Positions 51,992-61,087 of a DNA stretch of 64,000 nucleotides are shown here, one piece after another. Origin of the DNA: Brevundimonas sp. AJA228-03. Lineage in GTDB: Bacteria; Pseudomonadota; Alphaproteobacteria; Caulobacterales; Caulobacteraceae. The notes below the pieces were generated by a model, which was not told the DNA's origin, made no database searches, and was given only the letters and a program-made list of their open reading frames with translations. Made by a program: the position numbers and the translations under genes. The DNA is taken from contig NZ_CP059297.1 in NCBI RefSeq assembly GCF_017795885.1, positions 2,795,001-2,859,000 of the forward strand, given 5' to 3'. Positions within the stretch are counted from its first letter, which is position 1. Every line of letters begins with the position of its first letter.

Positions 51992-53116
51992 TTGAATAGG
52001 ACGACGCCTTTGATCCATCCCTCGCAGACGCGTGCGATCTCGCGCGCCGATCGTGTGGCCCGGATTCGGCCCATGACGGCGGCAGCGATGTTCGGCGGCG
52101 TCCTGGGGCTGGGAATCGGCTGTGCCTATCTGGGCGGCACCGTCGCGAAGGCGACGACCGTGCGTGCCCAGGCCGAACGGCTCGAGGGGGCGACTTCCGC
52201 CGGCTTCACCGAGGAAGCCCTGGCCGCTGCCGCCGGAGGTCTGGACGCCAGCGCCCTGGCCATTGCCCGTCGTCACGATCCGTACACCGTGGCCGGCTCC
52301 GCCCAGCGTGACCGCCAGGCCGAACTGCTGACCGCCCGCCTGGAGCAGCTTCGTCCGCAGCGTATGGATGCCGGTCTGCGACGCGCCAGCCTGTCGGACG
52401 CCCCGCGGCCCTTCCACCTCGGCAACGCCCTCGATGACAGCCGTGACCTCGAATGCCTGACCCAGGCGGCCTACTATGAGGCGCGCGGCGAGGGTGCCGA
52501 CGGAATGCGCGCCGTGGCCCAGGTCGTGCTGAACCGCGCGCGCCATGCGGCCTTCCCGAACAGCATCTGCGGCGTCGTCTTCCAGGGAGCCGGCCGTCGG
52601 GTCGGCTGCCAGTTCAGCTTCACCTGCGACGGCTCGATGCGCGGCACCGTCAACCGCGTTGCCTGGAACCGGGCGCGCTCGATCGCCTCGGCGGCCCTGT
52701 CCGGCTCGGTCTATGCCGGCGTCGGCAATGCGACCCATTTTCACACCACAGGCGTCTCGCCGTCGTGGCGGAACTCGCTGATGCGTGTCGGCCAGGTCGG
52801 CAATCACGTCTTCTACCGCTTCGGCGGTCGCTCGGGCACCACCAGCGCCTTCGCCTATCAGACGCGGCCATCGAGCGGCGGCGAGATGCAACACACCGTC
52901 TATGCCGGCATCGACCCCTCGACCAGCCTGCGTCAGGCGGGCGAGGCGATCGCCTATACGGCCCTCGTGGCTCAGGAAAACCTGGCGTCCGGCACGACAT
53001 CGGCCCCGGCCACTCAGGCCCCGGCGATCCAGCCTGCATCGCCCCCGGTTCAGGCACCGACCGCCCCGGCCACGACACCGGCCCAGGTCCAGCCCGCCAC
53101 CACGCCGAAGGCCTGA
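51992..53116 (+). CDS. SleB/CwlJ-type cell wall hydrolase, copy 2
   Basis: A 374-residue protein. A basic N-terminus is followed by a membrane segment (AAMFGGVLGLGIGCAYLGG) and a Hydrolase_2 domain: CLTQAAYYEARGEGADGMRA, AVAQVVLNRARHAAFPNSI and VGCQFSFTCDGSMRG. The tail is rich in Pro, Ala and Thr. The ORF opens with TTG 51992; an ATG at 52073 (MTAAAMFGG) is a good alternative. It shares only the catalytic domain and general design with the protein at 40889. Confidence 0.82.
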   Translation: MNRTTPLIHPSQTRAISRADRVARIRPMTAAAMFGGVLGLGIGCAYLGGTVAKATTVRAQAERLEGATSAGFTEEALAAAAGGLDASALAIARRHDPYTVAGSAQRDRQAELLTARLEQLRPQRMDAGLRRASLSDAPRPFHLGNALDDSRDLECLTQAAYYEARGEGADGMRAVAQVVLNRARHAAFPNSICGVVFQGAGRRVGCQFSFTCDGSMRGTVNRVAWNRARSIASAALSGSVYAGVGNATHFHTTGVSPSWRNSLMRVGQVGNHVFYRFGGRSGTTSAFAYQTRPSSGGEMQHTVYAGIDPSTSLRQAGEAIAYTALVAQENLASGTTSAPATQAPAIQPASPPVQAPTAPATTPAQVQPATTPKA

Positions 53117-53170
53117 TCGGTCGCGCGCCTGCCGGTCCGGAACGTGCCATCGCACGACCCCGGACCGATG

Positions 53171-54040
53171 TCAGACCGCGTCCAGACCGATATCCAGTAC
53201 CGATGCCGAATGGGTGAGCGCGCCCACCGAGATCACGTCCACGCCCGTCTTGGCAATGCCCCGCACGGTCGACAGATTCACACCGCCGGACGCCTCCAGC
53301 ACCACCCGGTGTCCGCCACCTCGCCTCCGCCGCTCCGCCTCGGCCAGCATCGCCAGGTCGAAATTGTCCAGCATGATGACGTCCGGCCCCCGACCCCCGG
53401 CGACCATCCCGAGGGCGACGTCCAGCTGATCCAGCCCGTCCACCTCGACCTCGATCTTCATCAGGTGGCCGACATGCGCGCGCGCGGCCGTGATCGCCGC
53501 CTCCACGCCGCCGCAGACGGCGATGTGGTTGTCCTTGATGAGGATGGCGTCATCCAGGCCGAAGCGGTGATTGATGCCCCCGCCACAGCGCACCGCGTGT
53601 TTCTCCAGCGCGCGCAGGCCGGGCGTGGTCTTGCGCGTGTCCGCGATCCGCGCCCCTGTACCGGCCACCGCCTCCACATAGGCCCGCGTCAGAGTGGCGA
53701 TCCCGCACAGCCGTCCCAGCAGGTTCAGCGCCGTGCGCTCCGCCGACAGAAAGGCCCGCGCGTCCGCCTCGACCTCGGCCAGCACGGCCCCTGCCTCGAA
53801 CGCGTCCCCGTCCTGCATCCGCAGGTCGACGGACGCATCCGGGTCGATCTCCAGCACGGTCAGCCGCACGCAATCGATGCCCGCCAGCACGCCTGGCTTC
53901 CTCGCCGCAAAGACCGCCCGCATCCGCGCGCCGTCCGGGATACAGGCCGCCGCCGTCACATCGCCGGCCCGGCCCAGGTCTTCGGCCAGTGCGGCGCGCA
54001 CGATCGGCAGGATCAGGATATCGGGAAGCGACGGGATCAT
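53171..54040 (-). CDS. nadC: Nicotinate-nucleotide pyrophosphorylase (quinolinate phosphoribosyltransferase)
   Basis: Joins quinolinate and PRPP to give nicotinate mononucleotide. The 289-residue product has ALAEDLGRAGDVTAAACIPD, ERTALNLLGRLCGIATLT, ADTRKTTPGLRALEKHAV, ILIKDNHIAVCGG, and LEASGGVNLSTV. The ATG at 54040 overlaps the nadB stop (ATGA). It is the last gene of the NAD operon. Confidence 0.96.
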   Translation of the reverse strand: MIPSLPDILILPIVRAALAEDLGRAGDVTAAACIPDGARMRAVFAARKPGVLAGIDCVRLTVLEIDPDASVDLRMQDGDAFEAGAVLAEVEADARAFLSAERTALNLLGRLCGIATLTRAYVEAVAGTGARIADTRKTTPGLRALEKHAVRCGGGINHRFGLDDAILIKDNHIAVCGGVEAAITAARAHVGHLMKIEVEVDGLDQLDVALGMVAGGRGPDVIMLDNFDLAMLAEAERRRRGGGHRVVLEASGGVNLSTVRGIAKTGVDVISVGALTHSASVLDIGLDAV

Positions 54041-55548
54041 TCCGCCGCCATCGCCTCGATCTCTGCCCGACACAAGCGGGTGTGCCGCGCCACCGACGCC
54101 GTGTCCGGGTAGTCGATGCGATAATGCCCGCCCCGGCTCTCGTGCCGGGCCAGGGCCGCCTCTACGATCAGTCGGGCCGCGACCAGGGCCGGTGCCGCCC
54201 CGCAGGTCGCCTCCAGCCGGTCGATGAGCGCGATCTGACGCCGCAGGCCGTCGCCGTTGCGGACCACGCCGCAGTTGGCGCTCATGCCCGCGCGGAGTTC
54301 CAGCATCGCCTCGGCCGGCAGGTCGTCGATCACCACCCCGACGACAACCGGCCCGGTCCCGGCCATCATGGTCGCCGCCAGCCGCCCCGTCCGGCGCCCG
54401 AACGCGGCAGCCTCAAGCAGGGAGTTGGACGCCAGACGGTTGGCACCATGGACCCCTGTTGCCGCACATTCCCCGACCGCGAACAGGCCCGGCAGGCTGG
54501 TACGTCCGTCCGGGTCCGCGCCGATTCCGCCCATGTGATAGTGAGCCGCCGCCGCCACCGGGATCGGTGTCGTGCGTGGGTCCAGCCCGGCCTTCATACA
54601 GGCGGCGAACACGGCCGGAAATTCGGTCGGAAAATGCGCGCCGATCGCCCGGGTCGCATCCAGCAAGGCCCCGCGCCCGGCCGTCCGCGCTGCGTGGACC
54701 GCACGGGCCACGATGTCGCGCGCCTTCAGATCCGCATCCGGTGCCTCGCCCAGCAGGAAACGTCCCTCCCCGTCGATCAGCCGCGCGCCCTCGCCCCGCA
54801 GCGCCTCGGTCGCCAGCGGCATGGGGTCCAGGCCGACATCGATGGCCGTGGGGTGGAACTGCACGAACTCCGGATCGAGGATTTCGGCCCCCGCCGCCCA
54901 GGCCAGGGCCATGCCCTCGCCCTTCAGCGCGGTCGGGGTCGTCGTCGCCCCGAACAGCCCGCCAGCGCCGCCGGTCGCCAGCACCACGGCCGGGGCCAGC
55001 ACCTCGACCAGGGTCCCGCCCGGATGCTCGATCACCGCGCCGCGCACCCGGCCGGTCTGGTCCTGGATCAGCGACCTCAGACGCGCGTCCTCCCACACCG
55101 TGATGTGCGTCGCCGCCCGGACCGAGTCGACCAGGGCCGACAGGATCGCCCGCCCGGCGCCGTCGCCGCCGACCCGCGCCACCCGCGCCTTCGAATGGGC
55201 CGCCTCCAGGCTGACGGAGAACTCGCCCGCCGCGTCCCGGTCGAACGGTGCGCCCAGAGACGCCAGCCATTCGACCGTCGAACGGCCCTCGTCCGTCAGG
55301 ACCTCGGCCGCATGGTGGTCGACCAGACCGGCCCCGGCCGCCTCGGTGTCCTTCAGATGCAGCGCAGGTGCGTCGTCCCTCGACAGGGCCGCCGCCACGC
55401 CGCCCTGCGCCCAGGCGCTCGAGGCGGCTTCCAGCAGGGGGGCCGGACTGATGACCAGAACGGGTCGCGGCGCGGCCGCCAGCGCGGCCGACAGGCCGGC
55501 CAGCCCGCCGCCGATGATCAGCGGTCCATCGTGCACGATCCGGCTCAT
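54037..55548 (-). CDS. nadB: L-Aspartate oxidase
   Basis: Oxidises aspartate to iminoaspartate with FAD, the first step of NAD synthesis. The 503-residue product has the FAD motif LIIGGGLAGLSAALAAA, SSAWAQGGVAAAL, VLATGGAGGLFG, FVQFHPTAI, HYHMGGIGADPDGRTSLPGL and GVHGANRLASNSLLEA. The start overlaps the M50 protease gene and the stop overlaps nadC, each by 4 bases. Confidence 0.95.
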   Translation of the reverse strand: MSRIVHDGPLIIGGGLAGLSAALAAAPRPVLVISPAPLLEAASSAWAQGGVAAALSRDDAPALHLKDTEAAGAGLVDHHAAEVLTDEGRSTVEWLASLGAPFDRDAAGEFSVSLEAAHSKARVARVGGDGAGRAILSALVDSVRAATHITVWEDARLRSLIQDQTGRVRGAVIEHPGGTLVEVLAPAVVLATGGAGGLFGATTTPTALKGEGMALAWAAGAEILDPEFVQFHPTAIDVGLDPMPLATEALRGEGARLIDGEGRFLLGEAPDADLKARDIVARAVHAARTAGRGALLDATRAIGAHFPTEFPAVFAACMKAGLDPRTTPIPVAAAAHYHMGGIGADPDGRTSLPGLFAVGECAATGVHGANRLASNSLLEAAAFGRRTGRLAATMMAGTGPVVVGVVIDDLPAEAMLELRAGMSANCGVVRNGDGLRRQIALIDRLEATCGAAPALVAARLIVEAALARHESRGGHYRIDYPDTASVARHTRLCRAEIEAMAAE

Positions 55549-56390
55549 TGGTCGAAACCGATGAAGCGGGCGGCGATGGACAGAGCCTCGCCCGGAGAGC
55601 CGTCCGCGATCGGCAGCAGCACGCCGATCGCCGCGCCCAGACAGGCCGCCCCGGTCAGCAGGAACAGGCCCAGGGACCTCGCCGCCTCGGGCCAGGTCAG
55701 CTTTGTCTCGCCCGGCCGCCACGCGCCACGCTGCAGCGACCCGAACACGGCAAGGCCCAGAAAGATGGCCAGGATCCAGCGCCCGGTGGACACGCCCCAC
55801 CAGACCGCCAGACCGCCTATCGCAATCAGCGCCGCCTTCTCGACCATCGGATCGATCCGGGCCAGCACGGGGCCGAGCGCCTTCGATCCATCTAGCGGCG
55901 GCGCGGGGGCCAGGTTCACCAGATTGATCATGGCGATGAAGAAGGCCCCCAGCATCCAGGCATCGTCGCCGGTCGCGAGCCACACGCCCACCACCGGCAG
56001 GATCGCCAGCAGGCCGAACGCCGGCCCCGCCAGCGCCACCAGCACCCCGTGCCATTCGCTGTCGGGGTTCCGCTGCCCCCGCGCCAGCCCGCCGAGGAAG
56101 GGGATGATGTAGATCTTCGCCGGTCCCATCCCCAGCCGGTTCATCGCCAGAACGTGTCCGTACTCGTGCACGAACAGGCCGAAGATCGCCGCCACTGCGA
56201 CGACCCAGCTGCCTGTGGTCAACCAGATGAACCCGCCCAGCAGCAGGGTCGATCCGATCGCCCAGGGCAGGCTCTGTCCCTTGTCGATCGGCGGTGCACC
56301 GGGGCTGGAGGCGGGCACGGCCGTTTCGGCGCTGACACCCGGTGTTGCCGCGCGCCCGTCGCGCGCACCCCAGGGACCGATCTCGCTCAT
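55545..56390 (-). CDS. Site-2-protease family (M50) membrane metalloprotease
   Basis: A 281-residue protein with about six hydrophobic helices. The zinc motif HEYGH is in FGLFVHEYGHVLAMNRLG near residue 75, and the third ligand region is NLAPAPPLDGSKALG. These are the two signatures of M50 rhomboid-unrelated intramembrane proteases. It is placed between nadA and nadB with ATGA overlaps at both ends, so it is made together with NAD-synthesis enzymes. Its substrate is unknown. Confidence 0.87.
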   Translation of the reverse strand: MSEIGPWGARDGRAATPGVSAETAVPASSPGAPPIDKGQSLPWAIGSTLLLGGFIWLTTGSWVVAVAAIFGLFVHEYGHVLAMNRLGMGPAKIYIIPFLGGLARGQRNPDSEWHGVLVALAGPAFGLLAILPVVGVWLATGDDAWMLGAFFIAMINLVNLAPAPPLDGSKALGPVLARIDPMVEKAALIAIGGLAVWWGVSTGRWILAIFLGLAVFGSLQRGAWRPGETKLTWPEAARSLGLFLLTGAACLGAAIGVLLPIADGSPGEALSIAARFIGFDQ

Positions 56391-57463
56391 ATCAGCTCCA
56401 CCGACACATGGTGCCGGGCCTTGACCATGTCATAGCGCGCCGGCACCGACGGCGGCGGCAGGTCGATCATCCGCTGCACGGCCAGGGCGGCGGGCGCGAT
56501 CAGTTCCTGCGGCACCGTCACCTCGAAGCGCATGTCCCGCAGGCAGTCGCGGATATTCGTCAGGGTGATCCGCTTCATATAGGGGCACAGGTTGCACGGC
56601 CCGATGAACTGGACCTCGGGCACGTCGCCCTTGATGTTGGCCGCCATCGAGCATTCAGTGATCAGCACCACCTGACGCGGCTTTCTCGTGGTGATGTAGT
56701 CGGTCATCGCTGCCGTCGATCCGGCGAAGTCCGCAGCCGCCAGCACGTCCTCCGGGCATTCCGGGTGGGCCAGGATCTCGGCACCGGGATACGCCTGACG
56801 CATCTCCTCGATGTCGGCGGCGCGGAACCGCTCGTGGACGATGCAGCGACCCTTCCAGGCGATGATGCCGACCGTCGTCTGGGCGGCGACATTGCGCGCC
56901 AGGAACTCGTCAGGGATCAGGATGACCTTGTCGACGCCCCATTGTTTCGCTGCCCATTCCACCACCTGAACGGCGTTGGCGGATGTGCAGCAGATGTCGG
57001 TCTCGGCTTTCACGTCGGCCGTGGTGTTCACATAGGTGACGACCGGAATGCCGGGATAGCGTTGCTTGATCAGACGCACGTCCGCCCCCGTGATCGCCTC
57101 GGCCAGCGAGCAGCCGGCCTTCAGGTCGGGGATCAGCACGGTCTTGTCGGGACTCAGGATCTTGGACGTCTCGGCCATGAAGTGCACGCCCGCCTGCACG
57201 ATCACCTTCGCACTGGACTTCGCCGCCTCCTTGGCCAGGCCCAGGCTGTCGCCGACATAGTCGCCGACCCCGTGGAAGATCTCGGGCGTCATATAGTTGT
57301 GCGCCAGGATGACCGCGTCGCGTTCGCGCTTCAGGGCGTTGATCTCGGAGATCAGTCGCGCCTGATCCGGCCACTCCATCGGCGTGACGAAGTCCTTGAC
57401 CTTGGCCCAGACCGGCGCGGTCTCCTCGGCGATCTTGCGATCCAGCTGCAGACTGACGACCAA
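56387..57463 (-). CDS. nadA: Quinolinate synthase
   Basis: Condenses iminoaspartate and dihydroxyacetone phosphate to quinolinate using a [4Fe-4S] cluster. The 358-residue product has AVILAHNYMTPEIFHGVGDYVGDS, the cluster Cys residues in LKAGCSLAEA, DICCTSANAVQ and GPCNLCPYMKRI, and ILAHPECPEDV. The start is set at TTG 57463 because a strong Shine-Dalgarno GGGAGG lies just upstream, whereas the longer frame runs through the promoter palindrome. Confidence 0.94.
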   Translation of the reverse strand: MVVSLQLDRKIAEETAPVWAKVKDFVTPMEWPDQARLISEINALKRERDAVILAHNYMTPEIFHGVGDYVGDSLGLAKEAAKSSAKVIVQAGVHFMAETSKILSPDKTVLIPDLKAGCSLAEAITGADVRLIKQRYPGIPVVTYVNTTADVKAETDICCTSANAVQVVEWAAKQWGVDKVILIPDEFLARNVAAQTTVGIIAWKGRCIVHERFRAADIEEMRQAYPGAEILAHPECPEDVLAAADFAGSTAAMTDYITTRKPRQVVLITECSMAANIKGDVPEVQFIGPCNLCPYMKRITLTNIRDCLRDMRFEVTVPQELIAPAALAVQRMIDLPPPSVPARYDMVKARHHVSVELI

Positions 57464-57479
57464 TGCGGCCTCCCGACCC

Positions 57480-57500
57480 TTATGCTCAAAGTTAGCATAA
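57480..57500 (-). promoter_or_regulatory. Palindromic candidate operator of the NAD operon
   Basis: TTATGCT (57480-57486) and AGCATAA (57494-57500) form a perfect 7-bp inverted repeat with a 7-base spacer. It ends 16 bases before the nadA start codon. In alphaproteobacteria nad genes are often controlled by a repressor such as NadQ; this site is a good candidate, though I cannot confirm the match to its motif. Confidence 0.55.
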
Positions 57501-57674
57501 CTGCGAGCAATATAGGCCGATGACGGACGGGTGCAAGGGCGGGTGAACGACCGATCGGGCGCGCCCTGACCCACAGTCGTCCGGACGAAATTCGGTCATG
57601 TGAGGGAAATCCGTTCGCAAATGCGCCGTGGGCGAGATAGTTCCTCCACGGAACCCCTGCCTGATCGTCCTCCC

Positions 57675-59195
57675 ATGCAAGAAACCCTCCGCCGGATCCT
57701 GACCGCCCGCGTCTATGACGTGGCGATCCAGACACCGCTCGACCCCCTGCCCGGCCTGACCCGACGGCTTGGACGCGCCGTGCTGCAGAAGCGCGAGGAC
57801 CTGCAGCCGATCTTCTCGTTCAAGATCCGCGGGGCCTACAACAAGATCGCCGGTCTGTCCGGCCCGGAGCTGGCGCGCGGCGTCATCTGCGCCTCGGCCG
57901 GCAACCATGCCCAGGGCGTCGCCTTCGCCGCCCGGAAGCGGGGCGCGACCGCCACCATCGTCATGCCGGTCACCACCCCGCCCATCAAGGTCGCGGCCGT
58001 GCGCGCCCTGGGTGGCGACGTCATCCTGCATGGCGACGCCTTCGACGAGGCCTTCGCCGAGGCCAGCCGCATGGCCGCAGACGACGGCGCGGTCTTCATC
58101 CACCCTTTCGACGACCCCGATGTGATCGCAGGCCAGGGCACGGTGGGGCTGGAGATCATGCGTCAGCACTCCGGGCCGATCGAAGCCATCTTCGTGCCCG
58201 TCGGCGGCGGGGGTCTGGCCGCCGGGGTCGCGGCCATCGTCAAATTCCTCCGGCCCGGAACGAAGGTCATCGGCGTAGAGCCCGTCGACGCCGCCTGCAT
58301 GCAGGCCGCCATCGCAGCGGGCGAGGTCGTGACCCTGAACCAGGTCGGCCTGTTCTGCGACGGTGTGGCCGTGCGTCAGGCGGGAACCGAGACCTTCCGC
58401 CTGTGCAGGGACCTGCTGGACGACATCGTCACCGTCGACAACGACGCCATCTGCGCCGCCATCAAGGACATCTTCGACGACAGCCGCGCCGTGGCCGAGC
58501 CGTCGGGGGCGCTCGCACTGGCAGGCCTTAAGGCCTGGGCCGCCGCCCATCCGGATGCCGACGGGGGTGCCCTGATCGCGGTCAACTCCGGGGCCAACGT
58601 CAATTTCGATCGCCTGCGCCACATCGCCGAACGCGCCGAGATCGGCGAGGGCACCGAGGCCCTGCTGGCCGTGGCCATGGCCGACGACCGCGCCGTCTAC
58701 AGCCGCTTCCTGTCCGCGCTCGACGGCCGCTCGGTGACCGAGTTCAACTACCGCTGGTCGGGCGAAGGTCGCGCCCACATCTTCGTCGGGGTCGCCCTGA
58801 AGCAGGGTCCGCACGAGAAGGACGATCTCATCTCAACGCTGCGGTCCGGCGATTACGCTGTCGAGGACATGAGCGACAACGAGACCGCCAAGCTGCATGT
58901 CCGCCACATGGTCGGCGGCCGCGCCACCGGCCTGCCGCACGAACGGATCCTGCGCTTCGAATTCCCCGAGCGCCCGGGGGCCTTCCTGCGCTTCCTGAAC
59001 AGTCTTAAACCCGCCTGGGCCCTGACCCTGTTCCACTACCGCAACCACGGCGACGACGTCGGCCGGGTGCTGGCAGGCATTTCCGTCCCGCCCGCCGAAC
59101 AGCCCGCCCTGACCACCGCCCTGGCCGAGCTGGGCTATCCCTATGTCGACGAGACCGACAACCCGGCGACGAAACTGTTCCTGGAGGCGGTGTAG
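57675..59195 (+). CDS. ilvA: Threonine ammonia-lyase, biosynthetic
   Basis: Deaminates threonine to 2-oxobutyrate, the first step of isoleucine synthesis. The 506-residue PLP enzyme has the lysine motif QPIFSFKIRGAYNKI, the glycine loop PVGGGGLAAGVAAI, and C-terminal regulatory ACT-like domains from about residue 325 (including FEFPERPGAFLRFLNSL), so it is the isoleucine-inhibited form. It is divergent from nadA. Confidence 0.95.
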   Translation: MQETLRRILTARVYDVAIQTPLDPLPGLTRRLGRAVLQKREDLQPIFSFKIRGAYNKIAGLSGPELARGVICASAGNHAQGVAFAARKRGATATIVMPVTTPPIKVAAVRALGGDVILHGDAFDEAFAEASRMAADDGAVFIHPFDDPDVIAGQGTVGLEIMRQHSGPIEAIFVPVGGGGLAAGVAAIVKFLRPGTKVIGVEPVDAACMQAAIAAGEVVTLNQVGLFCDGVAVRQAGTETFRLCRDLLDDIVTVDNDAICAAIKDIFDDSRAVAEPSGALALAGLKAWAAAHPDADGGALIAVNSGANVNFDRLRHIAERAEIGEGTEALLAVAMADDRAVYSRFLSALDGRSVTEFNYRWSGEGRAHIFVGVALKQGPHEKDDLISTLRSGDYAVEDMSDNETAKLHVRHMVGGRATGLPHERILRFEFPERPGAFLRFLNSLKPAWALTLFHYRNHGDDVGRVLAGISVPPAEQPALTTALAELGYPYVDETDNPATKLFLEAV

Positions 59196-59206
59196 ATTTC
59201 GAGGAT

Positions 59207-59405
59207 CGTCATCCTCCGGCAAGCCGCGCCTTCGCGGCGCAGACCGGGGGACACATTGTCATCCTCCGGCCGATCGAAGATCGGACCGGGGGAGGCGCGC
59301 GCGAGCGCGAACCTGCCGCGGACTCCGTATCAACGGCCTGCTTGAACAAATCGCCTTCGGCGCCGCTGGGTCCCCCGGTCTCGCTACGCTCGCCGGAGGA
59401 TGACG
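59207..59405. repeat. Palindromic intergenic repeat D between ilvA and ogt
   Basis: Perfect 14-bp terminal inverted repeats, CGTCATCCTCCGGC (59207-59220) and GCCGGAGGATGACG (59392-59405). A third copy of the left motif occurs at 59258-59270, so this looks like two elements nested or adjacent. The same motif is at 6481-6494 in the his operon. It fills the ilvA-ogt gap and carries no gene. Confidence 0.8.
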
Positions 59406-59409
59406 AAGG

Positions 59410-59931
59410 TCACAACACCACCCCCTCATGCGCCAGCAGCCACCGCTTGCGCTCCAGCCCGCCCGCATAGCCTGTCAGCGTCCCGTTGGCCCCGATCACC
59501 CGGTGGCACGGCACGATCACCGCGACCGGATTCTGTCCGTTCGCCAGCCCGGCCGCCCGCACCGCCTTCGGCGACCCCACCGCCGCCGCCAGCTGGCCAT
59601 AGCTGCGGGTCTCGCCCGCCGGGATGGCGCGCAGTGCGGCCCAGACCGCCGTCTGGAACGCCGTCCCCGCCGTCCGGACCGTCAGCCCGTCCAGCGCCGT
59701 CGCATCGCCCGCGAAATAGGCCTCGACCGCCCCCCGCACCGTCTCCGGCGCGCGGCCCATCTGCAGCGTCGCGCCGGGCGCGTGCCGTCCCAGCAGCCGC
59801 ATCATCCGGGGCTCAAAGTCGACGAAGTCAAGCGCCCGCACGGCACCGTCCGCATCGGTGACCAGCAGCACCTCGCCCACCGGCGTCGCGATCCGGTCCA
59901 GGGTCAGGGTCTCAGGCTGCGCGTTTTTCAT
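59410..59931 (-). CDS. ogt: Methylated-DNA--protein-cysteine methyltransferase
   Basis: Repairs O6-methylguanine by transferring the methyl group to its own Cys. The 173-residue product has TAFQTAVWAALRAIPAGETRSY and the active-site PVAVIVPCHRVIGANG. The start lies 20 bases inside the end of the Ada-like gene, so the two are co-expressed. It lacks the Ada N-terminal domain. Confidence 0.94.
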   Translation of the reverse strand: MKNAQPETLTLDRIATPVGEVLLVTDADGAVRALDFVDFEPRMMRLLGRHAPGATLQMGRAPETVRGAVEAYFAGDATALDGLTVRTAGTAFQTAVWAALRAIPAGETRSYGQLAAAVGSPKAVRAAGLANGQNPVAVIVPCHRVIGANGTLTGYAGGLERKRWLLAHEGVVL

Positions 59932-61036
59932 CGTCTCTCTCCATCAGGTCCGCGCCCGTGATCCCGGCCAGGCCGAGATACAGCGCCCCATAGGCCCGCC
60001 AGGGTCGCCATTGCTCTGCCCGTGCCACGAGCGTCGCATCGCTCAGTCGGTCCGACGGCGCATCCTCGCCCGCATCCACCCAGTCGCCCGGCAAGCGCAG
60101 CCCCGGCCGCGCCTCGACCAGGGGCCTCAGCACCGGATCGGTCGACAGGTCGCGTGTGATCGCCTCGGGGTCCGCCGACAGGTCGAACACCCGCCGCACC
60201 CGCGCCAGCACACCGGGCAGGGCCTTCAGGTCCGAGGCCTCCACGCGCACCTCCAGCCGCCCCGGCGGGCCGGGCGTCGCCGTCACCCGCCCCGTCGCCC
60301 CGTCGATCGCCGCATCCAGCTCACGCGACCAGACCCGGCTTGCCGGCCTGTCATCCCGGACCTGATCCGGGGCCCGTGCCATCAGCGCCTCAAACATCGC
60401 GTCCCAGTCATAGGGCGGACGATAGCTGAGGCTCAGCTTCACGCCTCCGTCCGACACCCGGTCCTTGCCCCGCCGCAGCGCCGACGGTGGCCGCCCGTAC
60501 AGCGCCTGAAACGTCTCGTTGAACCGCCGCACCGATCCGAAGCCGGACGCCAGCGCCACCTGCGCCATCGACAGATCGCTCTCCTGGATCAGGGCCTTGG
60601 CCAGCAGCACACGCCGCGTCTGGGCCACGCTGACCGGCGCGGCGCCCAGATGCTGGCGGAACAGCCGCCTCAGCTGCCGCTCCCCGACCCCCAGCCGCCC
60701 GGCCAGGGCATCCACATCGTCCTCATCCAGAGCCCCCTGTTCGATCAGGCTCAGCGCCCGGCTGACGGTGTTGGAGGTGCCGCGCCAGGCCCCCATGTCA
60801 GGAGCCGTCTCCGGCCGGCAGCGCAGACAGGCCCGGAACCCCGCCTCCTCCGCCGCCGCCGCCGTGACGACGAAGATCATGTTCTCCCGGTTCGGGGTCC
60901 GCGCCGGACAGACCGGCCGACAATAGATGCCCGTCGTCTTCACGCAGCCGAAGAACCGCCCGTCGAACCGGGCATCCCGCGTCAGGGCCGCGCGGTAGCA
61001 GGCCTCCTGATCGAGCGGTTCGGTGCGCATTTCCAT
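59912..61036 (-). CDS. AdaA-AlkA fusion lacking the glycosylase core
   Basis: A 374-residue protein. Residues 1-80 are an Ada zinc/methyl-acceptor domain with Cys39, Cys43, Cys70 and Cys73 (TTGIYCRPVCPAR, FRACLRCRPE). An AraC-type DNA-binding domain (about 85-185) follows. From about 195 it has the AlkA N-terminal domain (KLSLSYRPPYDWDAM, ARPGLRLPG), then jumps directly to the last AlkA helix, RAEQWRPWRAYGALYL. The helix-hairpin-helix and catalytic Asp region (about 130-140 residues) is missing in frame. It could still sense methyl damage and activate ogt, but not excise bases. Confidence 0.85.
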   Translation of the reverse strand: MEMRTEPLDQEACYRAALTRDARFDGRFFGCVKTTGIYCRPVCPARTPNRENMIFVVTAAAAEEAGFRACLRCRPETAPDMGAWRGTSNTVSRALSLIEQGALDEDDVDALAGRLGVGERQLRRLFRQHLGAAPVSVAQTRRVLLAKALIQESDLSMAQVALASGFGSVRRFNETFQALYGRPPSALRRGKDRVSDGGVKLSLSYRPPYDWDAMFEALMARAPDQVRDDRPASRVWSRELDAAIDGATGRVTATPGPPGRLEVRVEASDLKALPGVLARVRRVFDLSADPEAITRDLSTDPVLRPLVEARPGLRLPGDWVDAGEDAPSDRLSDATLVARAEQWRPWRAYGALYLGLAGITGADLMERDDEKRAA

Positions 61037-61087
61037 GCCGCGAAGATGACCCGGGACACCGCCGATGTCTCGCGGTTTTCGGACTTA

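Noticed and set aside
51687..51999. Short plus-strand frames in the AT-richer gap
   Set aside because: Two overlapping frames are open, neither with motif or good start; there is no reason to choose one.
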